This document shows, piece after piece, positions 1 to 7,936 of a stretch of DNA of 7,936 nucleotides. Under the pieces are notes generated by a model. The model ran no database searches. It saw only the letters and a list, made by a program, of their open reading frames with translations, and had not been told where the DNA came from. Both the position numbers and the translations under genes were made by a program. The stretch comes from Deltaproteobacteria bacterium (GTDB lineage Bacteria; Desulfobacterota; Syntrophia; Syntrophales; UBA2192): contig JAPLJU010000073.1 in the NCBI GenBank assembly GCA_026388445.1, forward strand, positions 1 to 7,936, written 5' to 3'. How positions within the stretch are numbered: the stretch's first letter is position 1; each line of letters begins with the position of its first letter.

Positions 1-373
1 CGATGCGGCTCGGCAGGCTCTTGAGGAACCAGATGTGCGCCACCGGCGCCGCCAGGGCGATGTGGCCCATTCTTTCCCGGCGGACTTTGGACTGGATGAC
101 CTCGACACCGCACTTCTCGCAGACCACCCCGCGGTGCTTCATCCGCTTGTAACGCCCGCAGAGACACTCGTAATCCTTGACCGGCCCGAAGATCTTGGCG
201 CAGAAGAGACCGTCTCTCTCCGGCTTGAAGGTCCTGTAATTGATCGTTTCCGGCTTCTTGACCTCGCCGTGCGACCAGGAAAGTATCCTTTCCGGGGACG
301 CAATGGACATCCGCATCGCATTAAAGCGAATCGGGTCCTTCGGTTTTTCAAAAAAGCTGTAGATGTCTTCCAC
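1..373 (-). CDS. rpoC: RNA polymerase subunit beta' (N-terminal part, cut by window edge)
   Basis: This is the start of the beta' subunit, which with beta forms the active-site cleft of RNA polymerase. Only 124 codons lie in the window. The protein begins VEDIYSFFEKPKDPIRFNAM and reads on through the N-terminal clamp. Four cysteines at residues 70, 72, 85 and 88 (CLCG, then CEKCG) form the zinc ribbon, at the same numbering as in E. coli beta'. The start is GTG at 371-373. It is preceded by AAGGAG (383-388) with a 9-nt spacer, and the resulting N-terminus has the normal length for the family. It lies 104 bp downstream of rpoB on the same strand, the usual rpoBC order. No lesion is visible in the part present. 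The identity is certain; the rest of the gene is outside the window. Confidence 0.97.
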   Translation of the reverse strand, partial: MEDIYSFFEKPKDPIRFNAMRMSIASPERILSWSHGEVKKPETINYRTFKPERDGLFCAKIFGPVKDYECLCGRYKRMKHRGVVCEKCGVEVIQSKVRRERMGHIALAAPVAHIWFLKSLPSRI

Positions 374-403
374 TGAGTGTTTCTCCTTATGGTGCTGAAG
401 TTG

Positions 404-418
404 GCCGCCTCAGGCGGC
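404..418 (-). other. Hairpin in the rpoB-rpoC spacer
   Basis: In the 104-bp spacer, GCCGCC and GGCGGC (404-409 and 413-418) form a perfect 6-bp GC-only stem with a 3-nt loop on the transcribed minus strand. No T-run follows it, so it is not a canonical intrinsic terminator, as expected for a site inside an operon. Further upstream in the same spacer (about 440-462) are C-rich and G-rich tracts that could form a weaker pairing. A role in mRNA stability or processing is possible but is only inferred from position. Confidence 0.45.
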
Positions 419-477
419 TCGGTGTTGCAACCTTCTTCGAAACCCCGCTCCCGCAAGAGGGGGACCCTCCCGATGAC

Positions 478-4563
<4,086 letters not shown>

Positions 4564-4594
4564 AGGTTCTTTAACCTCGAATGGGTTTGGTCTC

Positions 4595-4610
4595 GACCCC
4601 CTCGGGGGTC
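4595..4610 (-). other. Hairpin close to the rpoB start
   Basis: GACCCC (4595-4600) and GGGGTC (4605-4610) form a perfect 6-bp stem with a 4-nt loop, CGAG on the transcribed strand. It lies about 16 nt upstream of the weak rpoB ribosome binding site and no T-run follows it. It is the last of three hairpins in this spacer and could affect translation or mRNA end formation for rpoB. Function is inferred from position only. Confidence 0.5.
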
Positions 4611-4621
4611 GTGTCGCCCGG

Positions 4622-4652
4622 GTCCCCGGCCCCCGTCATGAGGGCCGGGGAC
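4622..4652 (-). other. Strong 11-bp hairpin in the rplL-rpoB spacer
   Basis: Positions 4622-4632 and 4642-4652 are perfect inverted repeats: GTCCCCGGCCC and GGGCCGGGGAC, with a 9-nt loop. This is the most stable hairpin in the window. The sequence after it on the minus strand is GC-rich (CCGGGCGACACG), so it lacks the T-run of an intrinsic terminator. In E. coli the same spacer holds a partial attenuator and an RNase III site that lower rpoBC expression relative to rplJL. This hairpin is a positional counterpart, but homology is not shown, and 11 bp is short for a classic RNase III substrate. Confidence 0.6.
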
Positions 4653-4670
4653 GTCTTAAGATTTCTTTGA

Positions 4671-4684
4671 CGGCCGCCTGGCCG
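4671..4684 (-). other. Short GC hairpin after the rplL stop
   Basis: CGGCC (4671-4675) and GGCCG (4680-4684) form a 5-bp stem with a 4-nt loop, about 18 nt after the rplL stop codon. The transcribed strand then reads TCAAAGAAATCTT, with no proper T-run. It is the first of three consecutive hairpins between rplL and rpoB. It may protect the 3' end of the rplJL message or contribute to pausing; this is inference. Confidence 0.4.
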
Positions 4685-4702
4685 GAGTGTTCCGCAGGCT
4701 GA

Positions 4703-5095
4703 TTATTTGATCTCCACGGTACCGCCGACTGCTTCAAGCTTCTTCTTGATCTCCTCGGCTTCTGCTTTGGAGACGCCTTCCTTCGCGGGCTTCGGCACAC
4801 CGTCCACGAGATCCTTGGCTTCCTTGAGACCCAGGCCCGTGATTGCCCTGATCTCCTTGATCACCTGGATCTTCTGTTCCCCGAAGCCGGTGAGCATCAC
4901 GGTGAACTCCGTCTTTTCCTCCGCTGCAGCGGCAGCCGGGGCAGCGCCGCCGTGGGCCGCCGCAGCCACCGCCACCGGGGCGGCTGCCGAGACACCGAAT
5001 TTCTCTTCCAGTTCCTTCACGAGCTCGGAGAGCTCGAGAACCGTCATCCCTTCAATGAACTTGACCACATCTTCTTTTGTCATTTTTGCTGCCAT
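4703..5095 (-). CDS. rplL: 50S ribosomal protein L7/L12
   Basis: L12 forms the mobile ribosomal stalk that recruits and activates translational GTPases, and is present as several dimers on L10. The 130-residue protein shows the normal three parts. These are an N-terminal dimerisation helix pair (about 1-36, TKEDVVKFIEGMTVLELSEL), an Ala-rich hinge (about 37-60) containing an HGG interruption, and a C-terminal factor-binding domain (about 61-130, with KIQVIKEIRAITGLGLKEAK and the GGTVEIK end). The hinge is slightly long compared with the 121-residue E. coli protein. The first ATG is preferred over the ATG at codon 5 because GGAAGGAAAGGA lies just upstream, while nothing suitable precedes the second. 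It starts 21 bp after rplJ, so the pair is very likely co-transcribed and under shared control from the rplJ leader. Confidence 0.98.
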   Translation of the reverse strand: MAAKMTKEDVVKFIEGMTVLELSELVKELEEKFGVSAAAPVAVAAAAHGGAAPAAAAAEEKTEFTVMLTGFGEQKIQVIKEIRAITGLGLKEAKDLVDGVPKPAKEGVSKAEAEEIKKKLEAVGGTVEIK

Positions 5096-5116
5096 GGTTC
5101 CTTTCCTTCCTGTATA

Positions 5117-5641
5117 TTAGTTTTCTTTTTCTTTCTTTTGGCGATACGCGTTCAGGACCTGCAAGAAGCTTCTCGGGACTGCGGCAAGCACATGGACCAT
5201 GGATGCCTGCGCGCTCACGAAAACGGACAGGAGCATCGCAAGAAGCACCTCCTTCGAGGGGAGATTCGCCAGTGCCTCGAGCTGTTTCCGGTCCAGGAGT
5301 TTCCCGCCCATCATACCGACCTTGACGTCCAACTCGGCATTCTTCTTGGCAAACTCGCTCAGTACCTTGGTCGGCGCCACGACGTCGTCGTAGGTCAGCA
5401 CAACGGCCAGAGGCCCTCGCAGATGACCCTTCAGCCCGGCATACTCCGTTTTTTCCGAGGCAATCCCGAAGAGGGTGTTCTTGATGACCCGGAACTCGGT
5501 GCCGGCCTTGCGGAGTTCATTGCGAAGGGCGTTAATTTTCTCTACATTCATGCCGCTGTAGCCTGCAAGGACGGCAAGCTGTGCCTTCTTGAGCTTGTCC
5601 TGAAGCTCGGCGATGGTCCTTTCTTTTGTCTGTTTGTCCAA
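5117..5641 (-). CDS. rplJ: 50S ribosomal protein L10
   Basis: L10 anchors the L12 dimers to the 23S rRNA stalk base next to L11, and the L10-L12 complex is the classic autogenous repressor of its own mRNA. The 174-residue product has the rRNA-binding globular domain first (about 1-135). It contains the AVLAGYSGMNVEKINALR segment, the FRVIKNTLF motif and GPLAVVLTYDD. A C-terminal helix and tail follow (about 136-174, ending RQKKEKEN), where L12 binds. Translation must begin at TTG (5639-5641): an in-frame TAG lies two codons upstream (5645-5647), and a strong AAAGGAGG (5649-5656) sits 7 nt before the TTG. A 314-bp leader with an L10-leader type structure precedes it, and rplL follows after 21 bp. 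The identity is secure. Confidence 0.98.
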   Translation of the reverse strand: MDKQTKERTIAELQDKLKKAQLAVLAGYSGMNVEKINALRNELRKAGTEFRVIKNTLFGIASEKTEYAGLKGHLRGPLAVVLTYDDVVAPTKVLSEFAKKNAELDVKVGMMGGKLLDRKQLEALANLPSKEVLLAMLLSVFVSAQASMVHVLAAVPRSFLQVLNAYRQKKEKEN

Positions 5642-5648
5642 TCCCTAA

Positions 5649-5656
5649 CCTCCTTT
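5649..5656 (-). promoter_or_regulatory. Strong ribosome binding site that fixes the rplJ TTG start
   Basis: The transcribed strand reads AAAGGAGG, close to a full anti-16S match, followed by a 7-nt spacer and TTG. In the reading frame of that TTG the upstream codons are TAG then GGA, so no upstream start is possible. This is the strongest Shine-Dalgarno sequence in the window and probably offsets the weak start codon. Confidence 0.85.
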
Positions 5657-5669
5657 CACTCTGAATTTT

Positions 5670-5750
5670 CACGGTCCCTGCCCTCACCAGAGGATCGGGA
5701 ACGATTTGAAAAGTCAGGGCGCCATACAGGAAGAATAGATGACCGCCGTG
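5670..5750 (-). promoter_or_regulatory. Possible nested stem just upstream of the rplJ ribosome binding site
   Basis: CACGG (5746-5750) can pair with CCGTG (5670-5674). Inside this, CCCTG (5715-5719) can pair with CAGGG (5676-5680), both read on the minus strand. The outer pairing has a competitor, CGGTC (5741-5745) with GACCG (5672-5676). The structure would end 14 nt before the rplJ ribosome binding site, so it could transmit L10 binding to translation. The stems are short and could be chance. Confidence 0.25.
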
Positions 5751-5789
5751 GTGCGAAGCCCGTGAGCCCTCTGCCAGGCTTCTCAACAT

Positions 5790-5812
5790 GAAAAGCTTTC
5801 TCTCCGGAAAGC
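5790..5812 (-). terminator. Terminator-like hairpin with short T-run in the rplJ leader
   Basis: On the minus strand GCTTTC (5807-5812) and GAAAGC (5795-5800) form a perfect 6-bp stem with a 6-nt loop, followed at once by TTTTC. This is the only hairpin in the window with an adjacent T-run. The stem is short and not very GC-rich, so it would be a weak terminator or pause site. It lies between the L10 leader element and rplJ, where an attenuator would act. Its first two bases overlap the end of the 10-bp hairpin just upstream, so the two may compete at that edge. Confidence 0.4.
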
Positions 5813-5838
5813 CCCTTCCCCCGCTTTCGGGAAAGGGC
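5811..5838 (-). other. 10-bp hairpin downstream of the L10 leader element
   Basis: GCCCTTTCCC (5829-5838) pairs with GGGAAGGGGC (5811-5820) on the minus strand, giving ten pairs including one G-T wobble and an 8-nt loop. An alternative inner register, CCCG-AAAG-CGGG, is also possible. It starts 8 nt after the outer stem of the L10 leader element. It could be part of the regulatory fold, for example an attenuation partner, but no direct evidence shows this. Confidence 0.45.
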
Positions 5839-5845
5839 CGTCAAG

Positions 5846-5923
5846 ATTGCCCTCCAGGTCTCGGCAGGCCGATGAGATCGTTTAAACTTCCCGTACCTGC
5901 TGTCTCTGACTTCTGTAAGCAAT
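5846..5923 (-). promoter_or_regulatory. L10 leader: autoregulatory mRNA element for rplJ-rplL
   Basis: The transcribed strand carries GACAGCAGG, then TTTAAA, then CCTGCCGAGACC, which matches the hallmark of the bacterial L10 leader as I remember it. GCAGG (5896-5900) pairs with CCTGC (5864-5868). GTC (5908-5910) can pair with GAC (5858-5860) across an AGAGA/CGA asymmetric loop rich in G and A, consistent with a kink-turn. An inner CGAT-CTC-ATCG hairpin (5870-5880) lies in the loop. An outer ATTGC/GCAAT stem (5919-5923 with 5846-5850) closes the whole element. In known cases this RNA binds the L10-L12 complex and mimics its rRNA site, reducing rplJL expression when the proteins are in excess. 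Its place in the rplA-rplJ gap is exactly where it is expected. Confidence 0.82.
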
Positions 5924-5938
5924 TTTCCCTAATGAGAC

Positions 5939-5966
5939 ATTTTACGCACGAGGCTCTACTTCAAAA
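5939..5966 (-). promoter_or_regulatory. Weak candidate promoter at the end of rplA
   Basis: TAAAAT (5939-5944) differs from the sigma-70 -10 consensus at one base. TTTTGA (5961-5966), 16 nt upstream, matches the -35 consensus at only three positions. A transcript from here would start near 5932, just before the outer stem of the L10 leader. E. coli has a promoter at the comparable place. The poor -35 makes this tentative, and transcription could simply read through from upstream. Confidence 0.22.
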
Positions 5967-6666
5967 TGTTTCGGATATCCAGGGGATCCACCTTTACACC
6001 TGGCCCCATCGTGGTGGAGAGTGAAATGGTTTTGAGATAAGTTCCTTTACTCGAAGCCGGTTTCAGCTTGATAACCGTTTCGATCAGGGCCATGCAATTA
6101 TCATAGAGCTTGTCCGCACCGAAAGACACCTTTCCGCAGGGTGAATGGACGATACCCGCCTTTTCCACCCGGAATTCCACCTTTCCCGCTTTCAGCTCCT
6201 TGACGACCTTGCCCACGTCAAAAGTAACCGTCCCGACCTTGGGATTCGGCATGAGTCCCCGGGGACCCAGGACCTTGCCCAGTTTTCCGACGCTTCCCAT
6301 CATGTCCGGTGTTGCCACAACCCGGTCGAAATCCAGCCATCCGCCTTTGATCTTTTCCATGAGATCATCGGAGCCGACAAAATCAGCCTCCGCATCCCGG
6401 GCTTCTTTTTCCTTTTCGCCCTTCGCGAAGACCAGCACTCGAACCGCTTTTCCAAGCCCGTGCGGGAGGGCCACGCTGCCCCGGACCATCTGGTCCGCAT
6501 GCTTCGGGTCCACACCAAGACGGATGGCTGCATCGACGGTTTCGTCGAACTTCGCCTTGCCCATGCTCAAGAGAATGTCAATGGCTTCACGCAGGGCGTA
6601 TCGCTTTCCCGACACGACCTTATTCCTGGATTCCTGATATTTCTTTCCTCTATTATTATCGGACAT
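5956..6666 (-). CDS. rplA: 50S ribosomal protein L1
   Basis: L1 binds 23S rRNA at the mobile L1 stalk near the E site and, in well-studied bacteria, represses the rplK-rplA message. The 236-residue protein has normal length and two-domain layout: the first domain is built from the N- and C-terminal parts, and the second is inserted in the middle. The signature GPRGLMPNPKVGTVT is at residues 134-148. The C-terminal segment LKTISLSTTMGPGVKVD is also typical, as is FDETVDAAIRLGVDPKHADQ near residues 40-59. The ATG at 6664-6666 is preceded by GAGG (6674-6677) with a 7-nt spacer. It begins 22 bp after rplK, so the two are translated from one message, and it is followed by the 314-bp rplJ leader. 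No lesion is visible. Confidence 0.98.
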   Translation of the reverse strand: MSDNNRGKKYQESRNKVVSGKRYALREAIDILLSMGKAKFDETVDAAIRLGVDPKHADQMVRGSVALPHGLGKAVRVLVFAKGEKEKEARDAEADFVGSDDLMEKIKGGWLDFDRVVATPDMMGSVGKLGKVLGPRGLMPNPKVGTVTFDVGKVVKELKAGKVEFRVEKAGIVHSPCGKVSFGADKLYDNCMALIETVIKLKPASSKGTYLKTISLSTTMGPGVKVDPLDIRNILK

Positions 6667-6688
6667 GATCAGACCTCAAACCTATGGC

Positions 6689-7114
6689 TTACGGAACGAC
6701 CTCGATCCCCATGGACCGGGCCGTTCCCTCAATCGTCTTAATGGCTCCTTCTACGCTGATGGCGTTCAGGTCGTTCATCTTGAGTTCCGCAATGTCACGA
6801 ACCTGCTTGGCCGTCACCGTACCCACTTTCTCCCGCTTGGGGTCGCTCGCACCCTTGGCGATCTTGGCGGCCTGCTTCAGCAGAACCGACACCGGCGGTG
6901 TCTTGGTCACGAAGGTAAAGGAACGGTCCGCATAGACCGTGATGACCACCGGGATGATCATGCCTTCCTGATTGGCCGTCATGGCGTTATAGGCCTTGCA
7001 GAACTCCATGATGTTCACGCCGTGCTGACCCAGGGCCGGACCGATCGGAGGCGACGGTGTCGCCTTTCCGGCTTGGATCTGAAGCTTGATATTCGCGATG
7101 ACCTTCTTTGCCAT
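6689..7114 (-). CDS. rplK: 50S ribosomal protein L11
   Basis: L11 forms the stalk base with L10 on the GTPase-associated region of 23S rRNA and supports factor binding and the stringent response. The 141-residue protein matches the family length. Its N-terminal domain has the proline-rich SPPIGPALGQHGVNIMEFCK segment, with P22, P23 and P26, the prolines linked to thiostrepton contact in other species. The C-terminal rRNA-binding domain (about 72-141) contains TPPVSVLLKQAA, KREKVGTVT and LNAISVEGAIKTIEGTARSMG. The ATG at 7112-7114 follows AGGGG (7121-7125) at a 6-nt spacing. A 55-bp spacer with a hairpin separates it from nusG, and rplA follows after 22 bp. Confidence 0.98.
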   Translation of the reverse strand: MAKKVIANIKLQIQAGKATPSPPIGPALGQHGVNIMEFCKAYNAMTANQEGMIIPVVITVYADRSFTFVTKTPPVSVLLKQAAKIAKGASDPKREKVGTVTAKQVRDIAELKMNDLNAISVEGAIKTIEGTARSMGIEVVP

Positions 7115-7132
7115 AAAAATCCCCTATCTTCC

Positions 7133-7150
7133 GATGCTATCGTTAGCGTC
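7133..7150 (-). promoter_or_regulatory. Hairpin in the rplK leader, possible L1 target
   Basis: On the minus strand GACGCTA (7144-7150) faces TAGCATC (7133-7139) around an ACGA loop: six pairs and one C-A mismatch. It lies 8 nt ahead of the rplK ribosome binding site. In E. coli, L1 represses rplK-rplA through a structure in this leader. I cannot confirm that this hairpin carries the L1 recognition pattern, so the role is inferred from position. The flanking GC-rich stretch (7145-7162) contains two copies of CGGAC. Confidence 0.3.
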
Positions 7151-7169
7151 CGCGCCGGTCCGCCACTTT

Positions 7170-7706
7170 CTACTGTTCGACCACCTGAATGAAATCGAGC
7201 TCAACGGGGGTGGACCGTCCAAAGATGCTGACGATCACCCGAAGCTTGCCTTTCTCGGGCTTCACCTCATCCACGATGCCGTCGAAGTTCGTGAAGGGCC
7301 CGTCGATGATCTTGACCGCGTCGCCCCTGTCAAACGTAAACTTCGGCTTCGGCTGATCCGCCATCACCGAGACCCGGTTGACAACCTCGTTGATCTCCTG
7401 TTCGGTCAGGGGCGTCGGCTTTTTGCCGGTGCTGATGAAACCGGTAACTTTCGGCGTCCCGCGCACGACATGCCAGGCCTTGTCGGTCATGTCCATCTCA
7501 ACCAGGATGTATCCCGGGAAGGTAAGTTTGGTGGTGACCACCTTCTTCCCGCTCTTCATCTCCACTACATCTTCGGTAGGTATGAGAATCTGGCCGATGC
7601 AATCGCCCAGATCGTAGGCCTGGATGCGGTTCATGAGACTTTCCGCAACCTTCCTCTCATATCCGGAGTAGGTGTGGATGATGTACCACTTCTTTTCGCT
7701 GTCCAT
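7170..7706 (-). CDS. nusG: Transcription termination/antitermination factor NusG
   Basis: NusG binds the clamp of elongating RNA polymerase through its N-terminal domain. Through its C-terminal KOW domain it contacts Rho or ribosomal protein S10. The product is 178 residues, close to the usual 175-185. The NGN domain (about 1-115) includes KKWYIIHTYSGYERKVAESL and the FPGYILVEM motif near residues 63-71. The KOW domain (about 123-178) reads FDRGDAVKIIDGPFTNFDG and ends FIQVVEQ. I place the start at ATG 7704-7706, not at an ATG 22 codons upstream. GAAGGGA (7714-7720) lies 7 nt before it, the resulting N-terminus fits the family, and the longer version would overlap the secE coding end by about 49 bp. 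It follows secE by 17 bp, the standard pairing. Confidence 0.97.
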   Translation of the reverse strand: MDSEKKWYIIHTYSGYERKVAESLMNRIQAYDLGDCIGQILIPTEDVVEMKSGKKVVTTKLTFPGYILVEMDMTDKAWHVVRGTPKVTGFISTGKKPTPLTEQEINEVVNRVSVMADQPKPKFTFDRGDAVKIIDGPFTNFDGIVDEVKPEKGKLRVIVSIFGRSTPVELDFIQVVEQ

Positions 7707-7713
7707 CCTTGTA

Positions 7714-7720
7714 TCCCTTC
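7714..7720 (-). promoter_or_regulatory. Ribosome binding site that decides the nusG start
   Basis: GAAGGGA on the transcribed strand lies inside the 17-bp secE-nusG gap, 7 nt before ATG 7704-7706. It supports the 178-residue NusG and argues against the in-frame ATG at 7770-7772, which lies within secE. Confidence 0.75.
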
Positions 7721-7723
7721 GGG

Positions 7724-7936
7724 CTAGGATGAGAGCTTTGCCAGCACGAAAACCATCACACGACTGACACACCAGTCAACGACAGCCAGGAACGCGCCGA
7801 AAAAAAAGATGCAGATGATGACCACCACCGTAGTGGAAGCCAGCTCACGACGCGTGGGAAACGAAACATTCCTGAGTTCCTTTCGGGTGTCCTTGATGAA
7901 CTCAATGGTGTTTAGAAAAAAATCTTTGATCTTCTG
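7724..7936 (-). CDS. secE: Preprotein translocase subunit SecE (C-terminal part, cut by window edge)
   Basis: SecE is the small clamp-like membrane subunit of the SecYEG export channel. The last 70 codons are visible, in frame to the window edge, ending at TAG (7724-7726). The segment begins QKIKDFFLNTIEFIKDTRKE and contains the conserved amphipathic stretch with RNVSFPTRRELASTT, where the FPTR(R)E pattern is typical of SecE. One strongly hydrophobic transmembrane span follows, from about the VVVIICIFFFGAFLAVV residues, and then a short tail ending LAKLSS. This is the single-span type of SecE core. Any extra N-terminal residues lie beyond the window. The stop is 17 bp before nusG, the usual secE-nusG arrangement. 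Length and start cannot be judged here. Confidence 0.93.
   Translation of the reverse strand, partial: QKIKDFFLNTIEFIKDTRKELRNVSFPTRRELASTTVVVIICIFFFGAFLAVVDWCVSRVMVFVLAKLSS

Noticed and set aside
4622..4652. The 11-bp hairpin as an intrinsic terminator ending the rplJL transcript
   Set aside because: The sequence after the stem on the transcribed strand is GC-rich with no T-run, and rpoB needs read-through. It is kept only as a hairpin of uncertain role.
4920..4990. Ala/GC-rich repetitive stretch within rplL as a possible repeat element
   Set aside because: It is simply the codon pattern of the normal Ala-rich L12 hinge.
5656..5922. An 88-codon minus-strand open frame in the rplJ leader
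   Set aside because: It would start at TTG with a poorly spaced ribosome site, runs straight through the conserved L10 leader pairing, and has a basic, unrecognisable product. The RNA element explains the sequence better.
7170..7772. A 200-residue version of NusG starting at 7772
   Set aside because: The extra 22 residues would be translated over the secE end, do not resemble NusG, and the GAAGGGA site supports the start at 7706.

Overview
This window is a conserved bacterial core operon read entirely from the minus strand. In transcription order it holds the 3' end of secE, then nusG, rplK (L11), rplA (L1), rplJ (L10), rplL (L7/L12), rpoB (RNA polymerase beta), and the first 124 codons of rpoC (beta'). 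Every recognised gene is intact except secE and rpoC, which the window edges cut. The DNA is moderately GC-rich by eye. The RpoB N-terminus and its proteobacterial-style insertion in the C-terminal half suggest a deltaproteobacterium in the broad sense (Desulfobacterota, perhaps Syntrophales-like). That placement is from memory of family resemblance and has not been tested by alignment.

Layout from high to low coordinate: secE (7936-7724, partial), 17 bp gap, nusG (7706-7170), 55 bp gap with a hairpin, rplK (7114-6689), 22 bp gap, rplA (6666-5956), a 314 bp gap, rplJ (5641-5117, TTG start), 21 bp gap, rplL (5095-4703), a 139 bp gap with three hairpins, rpoB (4563-478), a 104 bp gap with a hairpin, rpoC (373-1, partial). 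Almost all non-coding sequence lies in four spacers, and each carries RNA-structure potential on the transcribed strand.

The products belong together. SecE is part of the protein-export channel. NusG is an elongation factor that contacts RNA polymerase and links it to Rho or the ribosome. L11, L1, L10 and L12 form the ribosomal stalk base, stalk and L1 arm. Beta and beta' form the RNA polymerase core. The most informative non-coding element is an L10 leader-type structure ahead of rplJ, where the L10-L12 complex is expected to bind its own mRNA. It is followed by hairpins that could couple binding to attenuation or to access of the rplJ ribosome binding site. The hairpins between rplL and rpoB lie where E. 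coli has an attenuator and an RNase III processing site.

I found no mobile element, CRISPR array, tRNA, rRNA or foreign gene, and no evidence for an undescribed protein system. The long open frames on the plus strand are shadows of rpoB. What merits a second look is regulatory RNA in the spacers.
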